64,000 nt of DNA, taken from positions 182,943 through 246,942 of the forward strand of contig CAXXVQ010000002.1 of the NCBI GenBank assembly GCA_963662245.2, in the 5' to 3' direction. Each line of letters opens with the position of its first letter. Position 1 is the first letter of the stretch. The DNA comes from JAFGVL01 sp963662245 (lineage in GTDB: Bacteria > Bacteroidota > Bacteroidia > Bacteroidales > Paludibacteraceae). The position numbers and the translations under genes were made by a program. Of this stretch, positions 41,482 to 50,698 are shown in pieces. Below the pieces are notes generated by a model. That model did no database searches. It was not told the DNA's origin and saw only the letters and a program-made list of their open reading frames with translations.

Positions 41482-42684
41482 TTACAATTCTAAATCACCA
41501 TTGTGAATTTCATGCCAAGGTAAACCGTGCTTGTTAAGCATTTCCATAAATGGATCTGGGTTAAACTCTTCTACATTAAATACACCAGCTTTTTTCCAAA
41601 TACCTTTCATAAACATCATTGCTCCAATCATAGCAGGTACACCCGTTGTGTAACTTACACCTTGAGCACCAGTTTCAGCATAAGCATCTTGGTGTTTACA
41701 GTTATTATATACATAATAAGTTACTTCCTTACCATCTTTAATTCCTTTAATACGACAACCAATAGAAGTCTCTCCGGTATAGTTTTCACCTAGTTCACCT
41801 GGATTAGGAAGAACTGCTTTTAAGAATTGAATTGGAACAATCTTAACTCCATTGTATTCCACTTCATCAATACGAGCCATTCCAATATTTTGAATAACAC
41901 GCAAGTGAGTAAGATATTCTTGTCCAAATGTCATCCAGAAACGAGCTCTTTTTAATGTTGGGAAATTCTTCACCAACGACTCTAATTCTTCGTGGTAGAT
42001 AACATATGACTCTTTTTCTCCAATATTAGGATAATTCAAGCCTTTATGAATTTCGTGAGGCTCAGTTTCAATCCACTGACCATTTTCATAATATTTACCG
42101 CGTTGGCTCACCTCACGGATATTGATTTCAGGATTAAAGTTTGTAGCAAATGCTTTTCCATGATCTCCGGCATTACAATCAACAATATCCAGATAATGCA
42201 TTTCATCAAAATGGTGTTTTGCTGCATATGCTGTGTAAACACTTGTTACACCCGGATCAAAACCACAACCTAAAATCGCAGTCAATCCTGCTTCTTTAAA
42301 TTTATCTTGATATGCCCATTGCCATGAGTATTCGAATTTAGCTTCGTCAACAGGTTCGTAATTTGCTGTATCCAAATAGTTAACACCACATTCCAAACAA
42401 GCATCCATGATAGTCAAATCTTGATAAGGCAATGCAACATTAATAACCAACTCAGGCTTTTCAGCATTAAACAGTTTCACTAACTCCGCAACACTATCAG
42501 CATCTACTCGAGCAGTTTTAATACTAACCCCGGTACGCTTTTTTACATCGGCAGCAATAGCATCGCATTTTGATACAGTACGGCTTGCTAAAACGATTTC
42601 AGAAAAAACATCCGGATTTTGAGCTACTTTATGAGCAACAACTGTTCCCACACCCCCAGCTCCAATAATTAATACTTTTCCCAT
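41482..42684 (-). CDS. Carboxynorspermidine synthase (saccharopine dehydrogenase family)
   Basis: A 400-residue NADPH-dependent reductase of the saccharopine-dehydrogenase family. The Rossmann start is MGKVLIIGAGGVGTVVAHKV, followed by ASRTVSKCDAIAADVKKRTG; the catalytic half has GLTAILGCGFDPGVTSVYTA. It condenses aspartate semialdehyde with putrescine or diaminopropane to the carboxy-polyamine, which NspC decarboxylates. The presence of nspC 1.6 kb downstream supports this assignment over lysine-pathway relatives. Length is typical of the bacterial CANSDH group. Confidence 0.9.
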   Translation of the reverse strand: MGKVLIIGAGGVGTVVAHKVAQNPDVFSEIVLASRTVSKCDAIAADVKKRTGVSIKTARVDADSVAELVKLFNAEKPELVINVALPYQDLTIMDACLECGVNYLDTANYEPVDEAKFEYSWQWAYQDKFKEAGLTAILGCGFDPGVTSVYTAYAAKHHFDEMHYLDIVDCNAGDHGKAFATNFNPEINIREVSQRGKYYENGQWIETEPHEIHKGLNYPNIGEKESYVIYHEELESLVKNFPTLKRARFWMTFGQEYLTHLRVIQNIGMARIDEVEYNGVKIVPIQFLKAVLPNPGELGENYTGETSIGCRIKGIKDGKEVTYYVYNNCKHQDAYAETGAQGVSYTTGVPAMIGAMMFMKGIWKKAGVFNVEEFNPDPFMEMLNKHGLPWHEIHNGDLEL

Positions 42685-42841
42685 TTTTATAATTAAAAGA
42701 TTAAATAAGTAACCTTATATCAATACTGAACAAGATTAATTTACGGGGCAAAAATAATTCATTTTACATTATTATATATAGAGCGAGTATTAAAAAAGAG
42801 ATATTTTTGCATTTCAATGCATAAAATAAATACCAACAACC

Positions 42842-43591
42842 ATGACTGAACTTTCAAAAGAACAAGAACGCTTTATCTACAAAACTCATCAAAAAGCATG
42901 GAAATGCATTAAAGAATATGGGTTAATAGAAGAAGGAGATAAAATCCTTATTGGACTTTCCGGAGGCAAAGACTCTCTTGCTCTTACTGAAATACTTGGT
43001 GAACGAATGAAAATCTTTTACCCAAAGTTTAGTCTTGTTGCTGCACACATTACTGTATCTAATATTGAATATCAATCAGATTTAAATTATCTTGAGAGTT
43101 ATATGGCTCAATACAACATCCCATTTATACATAAAACAACTAGCTTTGACCTAAGCACTGACAACAGGAAATCACCTTGTTTCCTATGCTCATGGAACAG
43201 ACGCAAAACTCTTTTTGAAATAGCTAAAGAAAATAGCTGCAACAAAATTGCTCTTGGTCACCATCAAGATGACATACTTGAGACATTATTAATGAATATG
43301 ACTTTTCAAGGAGCTATTGGCACCATGCCCCCAAAACTTAAAATGAATAAATTTGATATGACAATCATTAGACCTCTTGGGCTAAATACTGAGGCTGAAA
43401 TGAAAGAATTATCAAGAATCAGAAACTTCCCACAACAAATCAAAAACTGTCCTTTTGAAAAGGACTCTCATCGATCTGACATCAAGTCTGTTTTAAAAGA
43501 ATTAGAACAACTAAATCCTGAATTTAGGCATAGCCTTTGGAGCTCAATGAGCAATATCCAACAAGAATACCTGCCACATAAATGTAAATAA
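42842..43591 (+). CDS. TtcA-like PP-loop tRNA-thiolation protein
   Basis: A 249-residue PP-loop ATP pyrophosphatase. The motif ILIGLSGGKDSLALTEIL lies near residue 45, followed by CFLCSWNRRKTLFEIAKENS (a CxxC that can hold an Fe-S cluster) and ALGHHQDDILETLLMNMTFQ. This is the TtcA group, which thiolates cytidine-32 of tRNA. Length fits the short Bacteroidota members. It is the first gene of the plus-strand block and probably monocistronic. The specific modified base is inferred from the family only. Confidence 0.88.
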   Translation: MTELSKEQERFIYKTHQKAWKCIKEYGLIEEGDKILIGLSGGKDSLALTEILGERMKIFYPKFSLVAAHITVSNIEYQSDLNYLESYMAQYNIPFIHKTTSFDLSTDNRKSPCFLCSWNRRKTLFEIAKENSCNKIALGHHQDDILETLLMNMTFQGAIGTMPPKLKMNKFDMTIIRPLGLNTEAEMKELSRIRNFPQQIKNCPFEKDSHRSDIKSVLKELEQLNPEFRHSLWSSMSNIQQEYLPHKCK

Positions 43592-43763
43592 AATTTAAAA
43601 AATAGACATTTTTGTAGTTTTTGTAAACATCGGAATACCCATGAATAAAGAAATACAGTAAACATTATAGTATTTAAACACTATAAAATGTTTCGTATTT
43701 ATAAATATATTAAATGAAATTTTATACTTTTGTATTGAACCAAACCAAAAATATATTAAAAAA

Positions 43764-44360
43764 ATGAAAACTTCAAAAGAAGAAATCGTACAAGCTGCGA
43801 CCAAACTATTTATTAGAAAAGGATTTCACGGGGTAAACTTAACTGACATCGAAGGTGCAGTAGGTATTACAAGAGGTGGATTATTTTACCACATTGATGG
43901 TAAAGAACACATCTATAGAGAATCACTTGCACGCTACATCATCTTAGTTGATGAAATCGAAGCTAAATTCAATGCGCTATCTACTGATTCATTAAGCAGT
44001 TTTATTGACCAATATGTTGCTTTACTAGACAAAACAGCATCTAACCTAAGCAAATTATTGGAACCAGCTTCTTACTTTGGATACTTTAGCTTCTTCTTAT
44101 TAGCAGCTGATGACCAACCAGAACTAGTTAAGAAGTTTGACAAAATCAACGCTGACCAATTAAAATTGTGGCAAACAAATATTGCAAACGCAATTCAAAG
44201 CGGGGAAGTAAAATCAGATGTTGATGCTGAATCAACTGCACAACTGTTTAGAAATGCAACTTTTGGAATGTATTACAACAACAGCGTAAACGGTAAAGGA
44301 TTACAAACTAAACAATTAAAGAAAATGGCTACACAACTTTATGATTTAATCAAAAAGTAA
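43764..44360 (+). CDS. TetR/AcrR family regulator
   Basis: A 198-residue repressor with the N-terminal helix-turn-helix KEEIVQAATKLFIRKGFHGV followed by LTDIEGAVGITRGGLFYHID. The C-terminal ligand domain is mostly helical and not recognisable by sequence. No efflux or metabolic gene sits beside it, so the target is unclear; the ttcA-like gene upstream and the dihydroorotate-dehydrogenase-like gene downstream are candidates. A terminator follows. Confidence 0.9.
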   Translation: MKTSKEEIVQAATKLFIRKGFHGVNLTDIEGAVGITRGGLFYHIDGKEHIYRESLARYIILVDEIEAKFNALSTDSLSSFIDQYVALLDKTASNLSKLLEPASYFGYFSFFLLAADDQPELVKKFDKINADQLKLWQTNIANAIQSGEVKSDVDAESTAQLFRNATFGMYYNNSVNGKGLQTKQLKKMATQLYDLIKK

Positions 44361-44408
44361 ACAGCTAACTTTAGTTCAAACATTTAAACGAATAAACTTC
44401 GTTATTTT

Positions 44409-44443
44409 AGAAGAATCTCTATTTAGAGGTTCTTCTTTTTTTT
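44409..44443 (+). terminator. Terminator after the TetR gene
   Basis: AGAAGAATCTCT (44409-44420) pairs with AGAGGTTCTTCT (44425-44436) apart from one mismatch, followed by a T run. Confidence 0.85.
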
Positions 44444-44550
44444 ACAAGTACCCCTCTCCTTTAGCAAAAAACATTTGTGAAACAGATAATAAATAGCCAT
44501 TTTTAACCACATATTAGAGTTAGAAAAAAAGAAAAATTAACAAAAAAATA

Positions 44551-44558
44551 TATCTTTG
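44551..44558 (+). promoter_or_regulatory. Probable -7 element of the DHOD-like gene
   Basis: TATCTTTG at 44551-44558, 40 nt before the ATG. The -33 region is A-rich with no TTTG. Confidence 0.4.
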
Positions 44559-44598
44559 TAATATTATACAAAGAACCAAAACACAAATATAATATAGT

Positions 44599-45603
44599 AT
44601 GAGAACACTAGAAACATCCTACTTAGGCTTAAAACTAAAAAACCCTATTATTATTGGCAGCTCTGGTTTAACAAACTCTGCTGATAAAATTGTAGAACTT
44701 GAAAAAGCTGGCGCAGGTGCAGTTGTTTTAAAATCTCTTTTTGAAGAACAAATAATGCTGAATAGCGACAAGCTTTTAGGACATAATGACTACACCGAAG
44801 CTTTTGACTACATTAAAAACTATGTTCACTCACATAACCTTACCGATTATCTTAATTTAATTAAAGAAACAAAAAGCAAATGCTCTATTCCGGTAATTGC
44901 AAGTATAAACTGTTATCAAAACGGAGACTGGGCTAGTTTTGCATCTCAAATTGAACAAGCTGGCGCAGATGCCATTGAACTAAATATCTTCTTATTAAAT
45001 ATAGATAAAAGTGTAACCAGCAATGAGTATGAGCAACATTATCTTGACATTGTAAAAGAAGTAAGAGATGCAGTTAAACTTCCTATAGCAGTTAAAATTG
45101 GACAACAATTTAGCAGCTTAGTAAATCTATCTGAAAGATTAATTGCTGCTGGAGCAAATAGCATTGTGTTATTCAATCGCTACTATCAACCGGACATTGA
45201 CTTAAAAACACTTAAAGTTAAGCAAGGTGAAACATTCAGTACTCCTTCTGACTTCTCAAACACATTAAGATGGACAAGTATTGTTTCTGGACATGTTAAA
45301 CATGCAAACATTGTATCAACTACAGGAATACATACATGGGAAAATGCAGTAAAAGCAATCTTAGCAGGCGCAGAAGCGGTTCAAATATGTAGTACCATTT
45401 ATAAAAATGGAAATGGAATCATATCTGAAATCAACACTTGCATTGATAGCTGGATGGAACAAAATGGTTATTTAAATATCGGCGAGTTTAAAGGAAAACT
45501 TAATTCAGCTCATATTCCAGACAGAAATATCTATGAAAGATATCAATTCATGAAATATTATAGTCAAGATTCAAAATCGAACGGTGAAATCTACTATAAC
45601 TAA
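44599..45603 (+). CDS. Dihydroorotate-dehydrogenase-like flavoprotein
   Basis: A 334-residue FMN barrel: MRTLETSYLGLKLKNPIIIG, SSGLTNSADKIVELEKAGAG, LPIAVKIGQQFSSLVN, with a final SIVLFNRYYQPDI and AEAVQICSTIYKNGNG. It lacks the usual catalytic Ser/Cys loop in a form I can identify, so the family label 'dihydroorotate dehydrogenase-like' is safer than PyrD. Bacteroidota have this paralog besides a true PyrD. Its substrate is unknown. It is convergent with the bifunctional nuclease gene. Confidence 0.85.
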   Translation: MRTLETSYLGLKLKNPIIIGSSGLTNSADKIVELEKAGAGAVVLKSLFEEQIMLNSDKLLGHNDYTEAFDYIKNYVHSHNLTDYLNLIKETKSKCSIPVIASINCYQNGDWASFASQIEQAGADAIELNIFLLNIDKSVTSNEYEQHYLDIVKEVRDAVKLPIAVKIGQQFSSLVNLSERLIAAGANSIVLFNRYYQPDIDLKTLKVKQGETFSTPSDFSNTLRWTSIVSGHVKHANIVSTTGIHTWENAVKAILAGAEAVQICSTIYKNGNGIISEINTCIDSWMEQNGYLNIGEFKGKLNSAHIPDRNIYERYQFMKYYSQDSKSNGEIYYN

Positions 45604-45604
45604 T

Positions 45605-45646
45605 AAAAAGAAAAGCTAAGAATTAATTCTTAGCTTTTCTTTTTTC
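45605..45646. terminator. Shared bidirectional terminator
   Basis: The centre is AAAAGCTAAGAATT-AATTCTTAGCTTTT (45611-45638), a perfect palindrome flanked by A and T runs. It overlaps the stop of the minus-strand nuclease gene (45630), so it ends both transcripts. Confidence 0.9.
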
Positions 45647-46280
45647 TATTCTTTATTTCTTCATTTATAGACTTTGCTTTTTCGTAATCTTCTTGCCTTA
45701 TAGCCTCATCTAACAACATATGCAATTGCTCTGCATTTAAATCACTTAAAGATTCTACGCTGAATAAATCTAACTGCTCTTGAATCTCATCTTCGACATT
45801 CTCAAAATCAGTTTGATCCAAATCATCACCTTCCTCATCTAATTCTTCATTTTCCATATCTTCTTCATCAAAAAAGACTCCAGTCTCTTCAAGTATCTCT
45901 TCCGTAGTTAAAATAGGACATTGAGATCTAACTGCTAAAGCAACAGCATCTGAGGTTCTAGAATCAATCTTCACAAATTCACCATCCTTATCTTTAAAAA
46001 GCAGCTCTGAATAAAAGACTTCATTCTCAAACTTATATATAGTAACACTTACTAACTTTATTGAATAGGAATCAATAAGAGATACAAAAATATCATGAGT
46101 TAGAGGTCTTGATGGAGTTAGATCTTGCAAATACAAGGCTATAGATTGTGCCTCGGCAGCACCGATAACAATTGGTATTCTTCTTGATCCATTCTCTTCA
46201 CCAAGCACAAGTGCATAGGCTGATGATTGAGTTTGACTATATGTTAATCCAATAACATTAAGTTTAATATATCCGCTCAT
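45630..46280 (-). CDS. Bifunctional nuclease family protein with UVR domain
   Basis: A 216-residue protein. The N-terminal DUF151/bifunctional nuclease domain shows LVLGEENGSRRIPIVIGAAE, then LTPSRPLTHDIFVSLIDSY and the conserved RTSDAVALAVRSQCPILTTE. An acidic linker leads to a C-terminal UvrB/UvrC-like motif (LNAEQLHMLLDEAIRQEDYE). Length is typical of Bacteroidota members. In plants a homolog has RNase and DNase activity; the bacterial role is not settled. It is probably monocistronic. Confidence 0.9.
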   Translation of the reverse strand: MSGYIKLNVIGLTYSQTQSSAYALVLGEENGSRRIPIVIGAAEAQSIALYLQDLTPSRPLTHDIFVSLIDSYSIKLVSVTIYKFENEVFYSELLFKDKDGEFVKIDSRTSDAVALAVRSQCPILTTEEILEETGVFFDEEDMENEELDEEGDDLDQTDFENVEDEIQEQLDLFSVESLSDLNAEQLHMLLDEAIRQEDYEKAKSINEEIKNRKKKS

Positions 46281-46420
46281 TTCAAATTCTTAAAATTGAA
46301 ACAAATGTAAGGCTTTTTATATATAATTCATAACGCACACAAGAGCATTTAGGATAAAACAAAGCTTACAATTAACTGATGACAACTAAAAGTATTACAT
46401 TTGCAGAAGTTTTTTGAACA

Positions 46421-46990
46421 ATGAATTACAAAGAATTTACACAAGCAATCACCTCCATCATTTCTAAACCTAGAAACAAATGGGAAGAACTTCACACATC
46501 TACAAATAGTGGTGAAAATAATACGCTAAAGCTTCTATATTGGTTGATCAGCATCAATGCTATAGCTCAACTTGTAGGTGGACTTATATATGACAATACT
46601 CTATTTATCTCAATCATCATTAGAAGTATTGTTAGTGCTGCATCATTTTATAGCACCATATGGCTTGTATACTATATAACAAATGAAGCACTGACAAAGA
46701 AATTCGGTGTGAAGGTTGAGAAAGATAAGTTATTAAGTTACCTTATTTTTTCAAGCGTACTAAATATTTCTATATCATCAATTATTGCAATTATTCCAGG
46801 ACTATTTTTCCTTGAAATATTAAATATATATACTTTATATATTGTGTGGGAAGGCGCAGTTATTATGACTAATATTGAAGAAAACAAAAGAAGTAATTTT
46901 GCTTTGCTATTAACCATCTGTCTTCTTGTTGCGCCATACATAATTTTTAAAATACTAACCATAGCTTTCCCTATAATAGCTAAGATCTAA
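46421..46990 (+). CDS. Yip1-family-like membrane protein
   Basis: A 189-residue integral membrane protein. Residues 1-40 are soluble (MNYKEFTQAITSIISKPRNK, a 'P-R-x-x-W' opening common to Yip1-like proteins). About five hydrophobic segments follow (for example LLYWLISINAIAQLVGGLIY, SIIAIIPGLFFLEILNIYTL, LLLTICLLVAPYIIFKILTI). Function is unknown. It precedes smpB by 6 nt and may be co-transcribed with it. Confidence 0.75.
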   Translation: MNYKEFTQAITSIISKPRNKWEELHTSTNSGENNTLKLLYWLISINAIAQLVGGLIYDNTLFISIIIRSIVSAASFYSTIWLVYYITNEALTKKFGVKVEKDKLLSYLIFSSVLNISISSIIAIIPGLFFLEILNIYTLYIVWEGAVIMTNIEENKRSNFALLLTICLLVAPYIIFKILTIAFPIIAKI

Positions 46991-46996
46991 TTAAGC

Positions 46997-47458
46997 ATGC
47001 ACAAACCAAGCAATATTTCTATAAAAAATAAAAGAGCAAGTTTTGACTATGAATTAAGCGACATATTTACTGCAGGGCTACAACTTTATGGCACTGAGAT
47101 TAAATCAATCCGAGCTGGAAAAGCTGGTTTAGTAGACTCTTATTGCTATTTTGACCATGATGAATTATGGATAAAAAACATGCATATTGCCGAATATAAG
47201 TTTGGCTCATACACAAACCATGATGTAAGAAGAGAAAGAAAGCTTTTATTAAATAAAAAAGAACTAAGAAAGCTTGAAAAAGCTACAAAAGAAACCGGAT
47301 ACACAATAATCCCGACAGTATTATTCATAAATGAGAAAGGCTTAGCTAAACTTGAAATTGCACTAGCTCGTGGTAAGAAAGACTATGACAAGAGAAATAG
47401 CTTAAAAGAAAAGGAAGACAAAAAGCAAATTGATAGGATGCTAAAAAACAAACTTTAA
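46997..47458 (+). CDS. smpB: SsrA-binding protein SmpB
   Basis: SmpB brings tmRNA to stalled ribosomes. The 153-residue product shows the whole family pattern: NISIKNKRASFDYELSDIFT, AGLQLYGTEIKSIRAGKAGL, IAEYKFGSYTNHDVRRERKL, VLFINEKGLAKLEIALARGK and the basic C-terminal tail KDYDKRNSLKEKEDKKQID. Length is normal. No tmRNA gene (ssrA) was recognised in the window. Confidence 0.97.
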   Translation: MHKPSNISIKNKRASFDYELSDIFTAGLQLYGTEIKSIRAGKAGLVDSYCYFDHDELWIKNMHIAEYKFGSYTNHDVRRERKLLLNKKELRKLEKATKETGYTIIPTVLFINEKGLAKLEIALARGKKDYDKRNSLKEKEDKKQIDRMLKNKL

Positions 47459-47750
47459 GATTTTCGAGAAAAAATTTATCAGCAAATACTAAACAAATTA
47501 ACAAGAATAAAGACATTTATTTACTCAAAAAAAACTCCTACATCTTTCTAAATAAGATAATCCCAACAATTAACATTTGATGTTAAAAGCAAAAAGGTAA
47601 AAAAAATATTAACTTCTTTTAATATAAAACTTTCCATAGTCGGTAAACCTTTTTCGTTCTTTTGTGTTAATAGATATGTAACACTTTTCTATTTATTTTA
47701 AATGGAAAATTACTATCAAAATATTTATTAACATAACGCTACCAACCGCT

Positions 47751-48950
47751 ATGTCAGAAAAAACATTAAAACCTTTAAACTTCAAGCATTCTGAAATATT
47801 TCTAGGATGCTACTTTACAGATTACCTCATTGAAAATTACAAAGATTATCTAAATGAGGATCTATCGAAACTAGCTGAAGAAATTGAACAACTGAGAATT
47901 AGCAATAACGAAGGTTCAGTTAACAGACAACTCTACATTCAGCTTAAAAACATTTTTCACATTATTGTAAGCGTTACTTCAGCAAATATTGAAGGCAATA
48001 CTACTACAGTTTTTGAATACATGAAAACAAAGTGGAACAACAACCTATATGTACCACAAGCAATCAAAGAAATTCAAAACCTTGAAAAAGCTATTGCTTT
48101 TGTTGAAAACCAAATGCATAATAATCCAATCAACAAAGAATTCATATGTAAATTACATTCTATAATTGTTGATGGCTTACAACCTGCACCAGCTGGAAAA
48201 GGCGTTGCTAATCCAGGTGTATTCAGAACAAATAATCCAATATTTGAAAATCATAGCCACCTACCACCACACTGGGAAGAAGTAGAAGACTATATGGAAA
48301 AATTAATTGGGTTTATCAATCAAGAGCAAGATTCAAAATATGACTTACTAAGAGCCACTATCGCTCAACATAGATTAGTTTGGATCCACCCTTTTGAAGA
48401 TGCTAATGGTAGACTTAGCCGACTTTTAACTTACGCTATGATATTAAAAGCAAGTCATGCTGATAAATCTGTTGTTAAAAGAAATCCAGCATTAGTCTTA
48501 TGTTACCATGATTATTATTCGCATCTAGCACAAGCTGATAAAAATACAGACAAAGGACTTACTGCATGGATTGAGTTCATTTTTAATGGATTAAAAGATG
48601 AAGTAAATAAGTTAAATACATTAATGAACTACAGCTACATGAAGAACGAGATTCTTAAACCTGCTGTGGAAAAAGCATTAAACAAAAAACTTCTTACAGA
48701 AAAAGAAGCTGAGGTATTAAATGTTGCCATTGAAAAACAAGTCATCCAAGCTGCTGATGTTAAGAAGATTTATACAGAAAAGGCTGATGCTGAAATTTCT
48801 AGAGAAATCAAAAGAATGATTGACAAGAACCTTTTGGTTCAAGAATCTATTGGAACTAGAAAATATGTTGTTAAGTTAGACAAGAATTTCCTTCTTAGTG
48901 AAATTATTGACATTGCAAATGAACTTGACTTCTTATCTGTTTGTAAATAA
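47751..48950 (+). CDS. Fic family protein with N-terminal inhibitory motif
   Basis: A 399-residue Fic-domain protein that probably transfers AMP or another nucleotide group to a hydroxyl of a target protein. The active-site motif HPFEDANGRLSR lies at residues 213-224, and the inhibitory helix signature S77-x3-E81-G82 (SANIEGN) is present N-terminal to the Fic core, as in class II enzymes kept off until activated. The C-terminal part resembles a winged helix. A gene-free gap of about 290 nt lies upstream. No antitoxin gene is present, consistent with self-inhibition. Confidence 0.9.
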   Translation: MSEKTLKPLNFKHSEIFLGCYFTDYLIENYKDYLNEDLSKLAEEIEQLRISNNEGSVNRQLYIQLKNIFHIIVSVTSANIEGNTTTVFEYMKTKWNNNLYVPQAIKEIQNLEKAIAFVENQMHNNPINKEFICKLHSIIVDGLQPAPAGKGVANPGVFRTNNPIFENHSHLPPHWEEVEDYMEKLIGFINQEQDSKYDLLRATIAQHRLVWIHPFEDANGRLSRLLTYAMILKASHADKSVVKRNPALVLCYHDYYSHLAQADKNTDKGLTAWIEFIFNGLKDEVNKLNTLMNYSYMKNEILKPAVEKALNKKLLTEKEAEVLNVAIEKQVIQAADVKKIYTEKADAEISREIKRMIDKNLLVQESIGTRKYVVKLDKNFLLSEIIDIANELDFLSVCK

Positions 48951-48971
48951 TAAACACATTTTTATACAACA

Positions 48972-49006
48972 AAAAATAGGTCTACAAATAATGTAGACCT
49001 ATTTTT
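48972..49006. terminator. Shared bidirectional terminator
   Basis: AATAGGTCTACA (48975-48986) pairs perfectly with TGTAGACCTATT (48992-49003), with A and T runs outside. It lies between the convergent Fic and guaD genes. Confidence 0.9.
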
Positions 49007-49010
49007 ATTC

Positions 49011-49481
49011 TTAATATTCAATTTTACCATCAGTTCTTTTCCACTTTTCAAAAGCTTCATACGCTTCATCTGCCAAAACCTGTTTAGACTGCAACTTTCT
49101 TTTTGATTCCTCCAAGCTTAACTCTTCGTATATAAATGAATCATCAAAACCAATTCCTTTTGCATCATCTTTTGTGTTTCCATAATATAAATTATCAATA
49201 TGGGCCCAATATATTGCACTTAAACACATAGGACATGGCTCACAAGAAGAATATATTTCACAACCAGACAAGTCAAATGTTTGCAACTCTTTTGCTGCAG
49301 CCCGAATTGCAACTATCTCGGCATGTGCAGTCGGATCATGCGAATCAGTAACTCTATTTACACCAGTGGCAACCACTACTCCATCTTTAACTACCACTGC
49401 ACCAAATGGCCCTCCTCCGTTATCAATATTTGTTACAGATAACTTAATTGCCATTCGCATAAAACCCTCATTGTACGACAT
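49011..49481 (-). CDS. guaD: Guanine deaminase (GuaD)
   Basis: A zinc-dependent deaminase of the cytidine deaminase-like fold that converts guanine to xanthine. The 156-residue product has GGPFGAVVVKDGVVVATGVN, the zinc motif PTAHAEIVAIRAAAKELQ, and YSSCEPCPMCLSAIYWAHID. The C-terminal AKGIGFDDSFIYEELSLEES is the guanine-specific extension of B. subtilis GuaD-type enzymes, which argues against TadA. Start chosen at ATG 49481 (MSYNEGFMRMAIKLSV); a longer start at 49559 adds a Cys/Leu-rich stretch that is not conserved. Confidence 0.88.
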   Translation of the reverse strand: MSYNEGFMRMAIKLSVTNIDNGGGPFGAVVVKDGVVVATGVNRVTDSHDPTAHAEIVAIRAAAKELQTFDLSGCEIYSSCEPCPMCLSAIYWAHIDNLYYGNTKDDAKGIGFDDSFIYEELSLEESKRKLQSKQVLADEAYEAFEKWKRTDGKIEY

Positions 49482-49573
49482 AACCAAACTATTTTTATAA
49501 GACAAATTTAAACAACAGAAACAACAATACAAAAAACTTAGAAATACATCTATCAACAAAAAAAATACAACTC

Positions 49574-49604
49574 ATTTTAAACTTCATATTTTTTTAATAT
49601 GTTT
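49574..49604 (+). promoter_or_regulatory. Promoter of the KAS III-like gene
   Basis: TTTT (49574-49577), a 19-bp spacer and TATGTTTG (49597-49604). A transcript from about 49611 excludes the ATG at 49599 and supports the start at 49653. Just downstream TTGCACAAAA and TTTTGTGCAA (49602-49629) form a perfect inverted repeat. Confidence 0.6.
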
Positions 49605-49652
49605 GCACAAAACAAACATTTTTGTGCAATAAAAAAATTTAACTTAGGTCAA

Positions 49653-50597
49653 ATGTTTATAAACGCGATTGGACATTATTTACCATCAGAAAGAGTGGAT
49701 AATGCATATTTTGAAAAAGTTAACGGATTATCTGACGAGTGGATTGTTTCTCGCACCGGTATTAAAACTCGCTCAAAAGCTAGTAAAGAAGAAAACAACC
49801 ACACTATGGGGTTAAATGCAATAGAAAATGCATTACCACAATTACCCTATCCAATTGAAGAAGTCGATTTAATCATTCATGCTTCATATTCTCCTCTAGA
49901 TACCGTTGCAACATTAGCACATATAGCTCAACAAAAATACTACATGGAAAATGCTAAGGCATTTTACATCTCATCAGCATGCTCTTCTTTTGTAAATGCT
50001 GTAGAAATTGTTCAAACATATTTTTCAGCAAATAAAGCAAGCAAAGCTCTTGTTATTGCATCTGAACACAATACAATATATAGCCATGAGAACTGTGAAA
50101 AATCGGGGCACTTATGGGGTGATGGAGCCGCAGCTGTTTTTATATCAAAAGAAAAGATTAAAGATAACGAAGCTCAAATCATTGATGTAGTTACTAGAGG
50201 ATTAGGACACATTGGGAAAGGACCTGAAGGGGTATATTTACAACCTAAAGAAGCTGGTCTTGTTATGCCTGATGGAAGAGATGTTTTTCAAAATGCATGT
50301 GGAAACATGATTGAATCACTTAGCTCTGTCTTAAACAACAATGGTTTAAACATTTCTGATCTTAACTATATAATTCCACATCAAGCTAACCAAAGAATAG
50401 TTTCAAATATTTCCAGACAGCTTAAACTTGATTTGGGTATGTTTTTAGGAAATATTGAAGAGCTTGGCAATACCGGTAGTGCAAGTACCCCAATTGTTCT
50501 ATCTCAAAACTGGAATAACATCAAGCAAAGTGACTTAGTTGGCATCACTGTTTTTGGTGGTGGCTATTCAAGCGGAGCACTATTGGTGCAAAAATAA
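49653..50597 (+). CDS. Beta-ketoacyl-ACP synthase III-like enzyme
   Basis: A 314-residue KAS III-type thiolase-fold enzyme. The catalytic Cys is in YISSACSSFVNAVEIVQ, the His in IIPHQANQRIVSNISR and the Asn in EELGNTGSASTPIVLSQN. N-terminal landmarks are MFINAIGHYLPSERVDN and LSDEWIVSRTGIKTRSKA. The chosen start follows from the promoter position. FabH starts fatty acid synthesis with acetyl-CoA; this sequence could equally be a second, specialised KAS III (for example for aryl polyene or other lipids). No fab gene is adjacent. Confidence 0.85.
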   Translation: MFINAIGHYLPSERVDNAYFEKVNGLSDEWIVSRTGIKTRSKASKEENNHTMGLNAIENALPQLPYPIEEVDLIIHASYSPLDTVATLAHIAQQKYYMENAKAFYISSACSSFVNAVEIVQTYFSANKASKALVIASEHNTIYSHENCEKSGHLWGDGAAAVFISKEKIKDNEAQIIDVVTRGLGHIGKGPEGVYLQPKEAGLVMPDGRDVFQNACGNMIESLSSVLNNNGLNISDLNYIIPHQANQRIVSNISRQLKLDLGMFLGNIEELGNTGSASTPIVLSQNWNNIKQSDLVGITVFGGGYSSGALLVQK

Positions 50598-50625
50598 ATT
50601 ATACACTTCTATATTTCATATAATC

Positions 50626-50661
50626 AATACCTTTCTCAATTTTTGGGAAAGGTATTTTTTT
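50626..50661 (+). terminator. Terminator after the KAS III-like gene
   Basis: AATACCTTTC (50626-50635) pairs with GAAAGGTATT (50647-50656), followed by a T run. Confidence 0.85.
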
Positions 50662-50667
50662 GACTAC

Positions 50668-50698
50668 AACTTAAATTAGAATAATTCTAATTTAAGTT
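50668..50698. repeat. 31-base perfect palindrome upstream of mce
   Basis: The left arm AACTTAAATTAGAAT (50668-50682) and the right arm ATTCTAATTTAAGTT (50684-50698) are exact inverted copies about a single central base. TTCGTTTTT follows, so it could be a second terminator or a protein-binding site for the operon downstream. Confidence 0.65.

Noticed and set aside
49482..49559. N-terminal signal-like extension of guanine deaminase
   Set aside because: The Cys/Leu-rich stretch is not part of the family; the enzyme is cytosolic and the ATG at 49481 gives the normal length.
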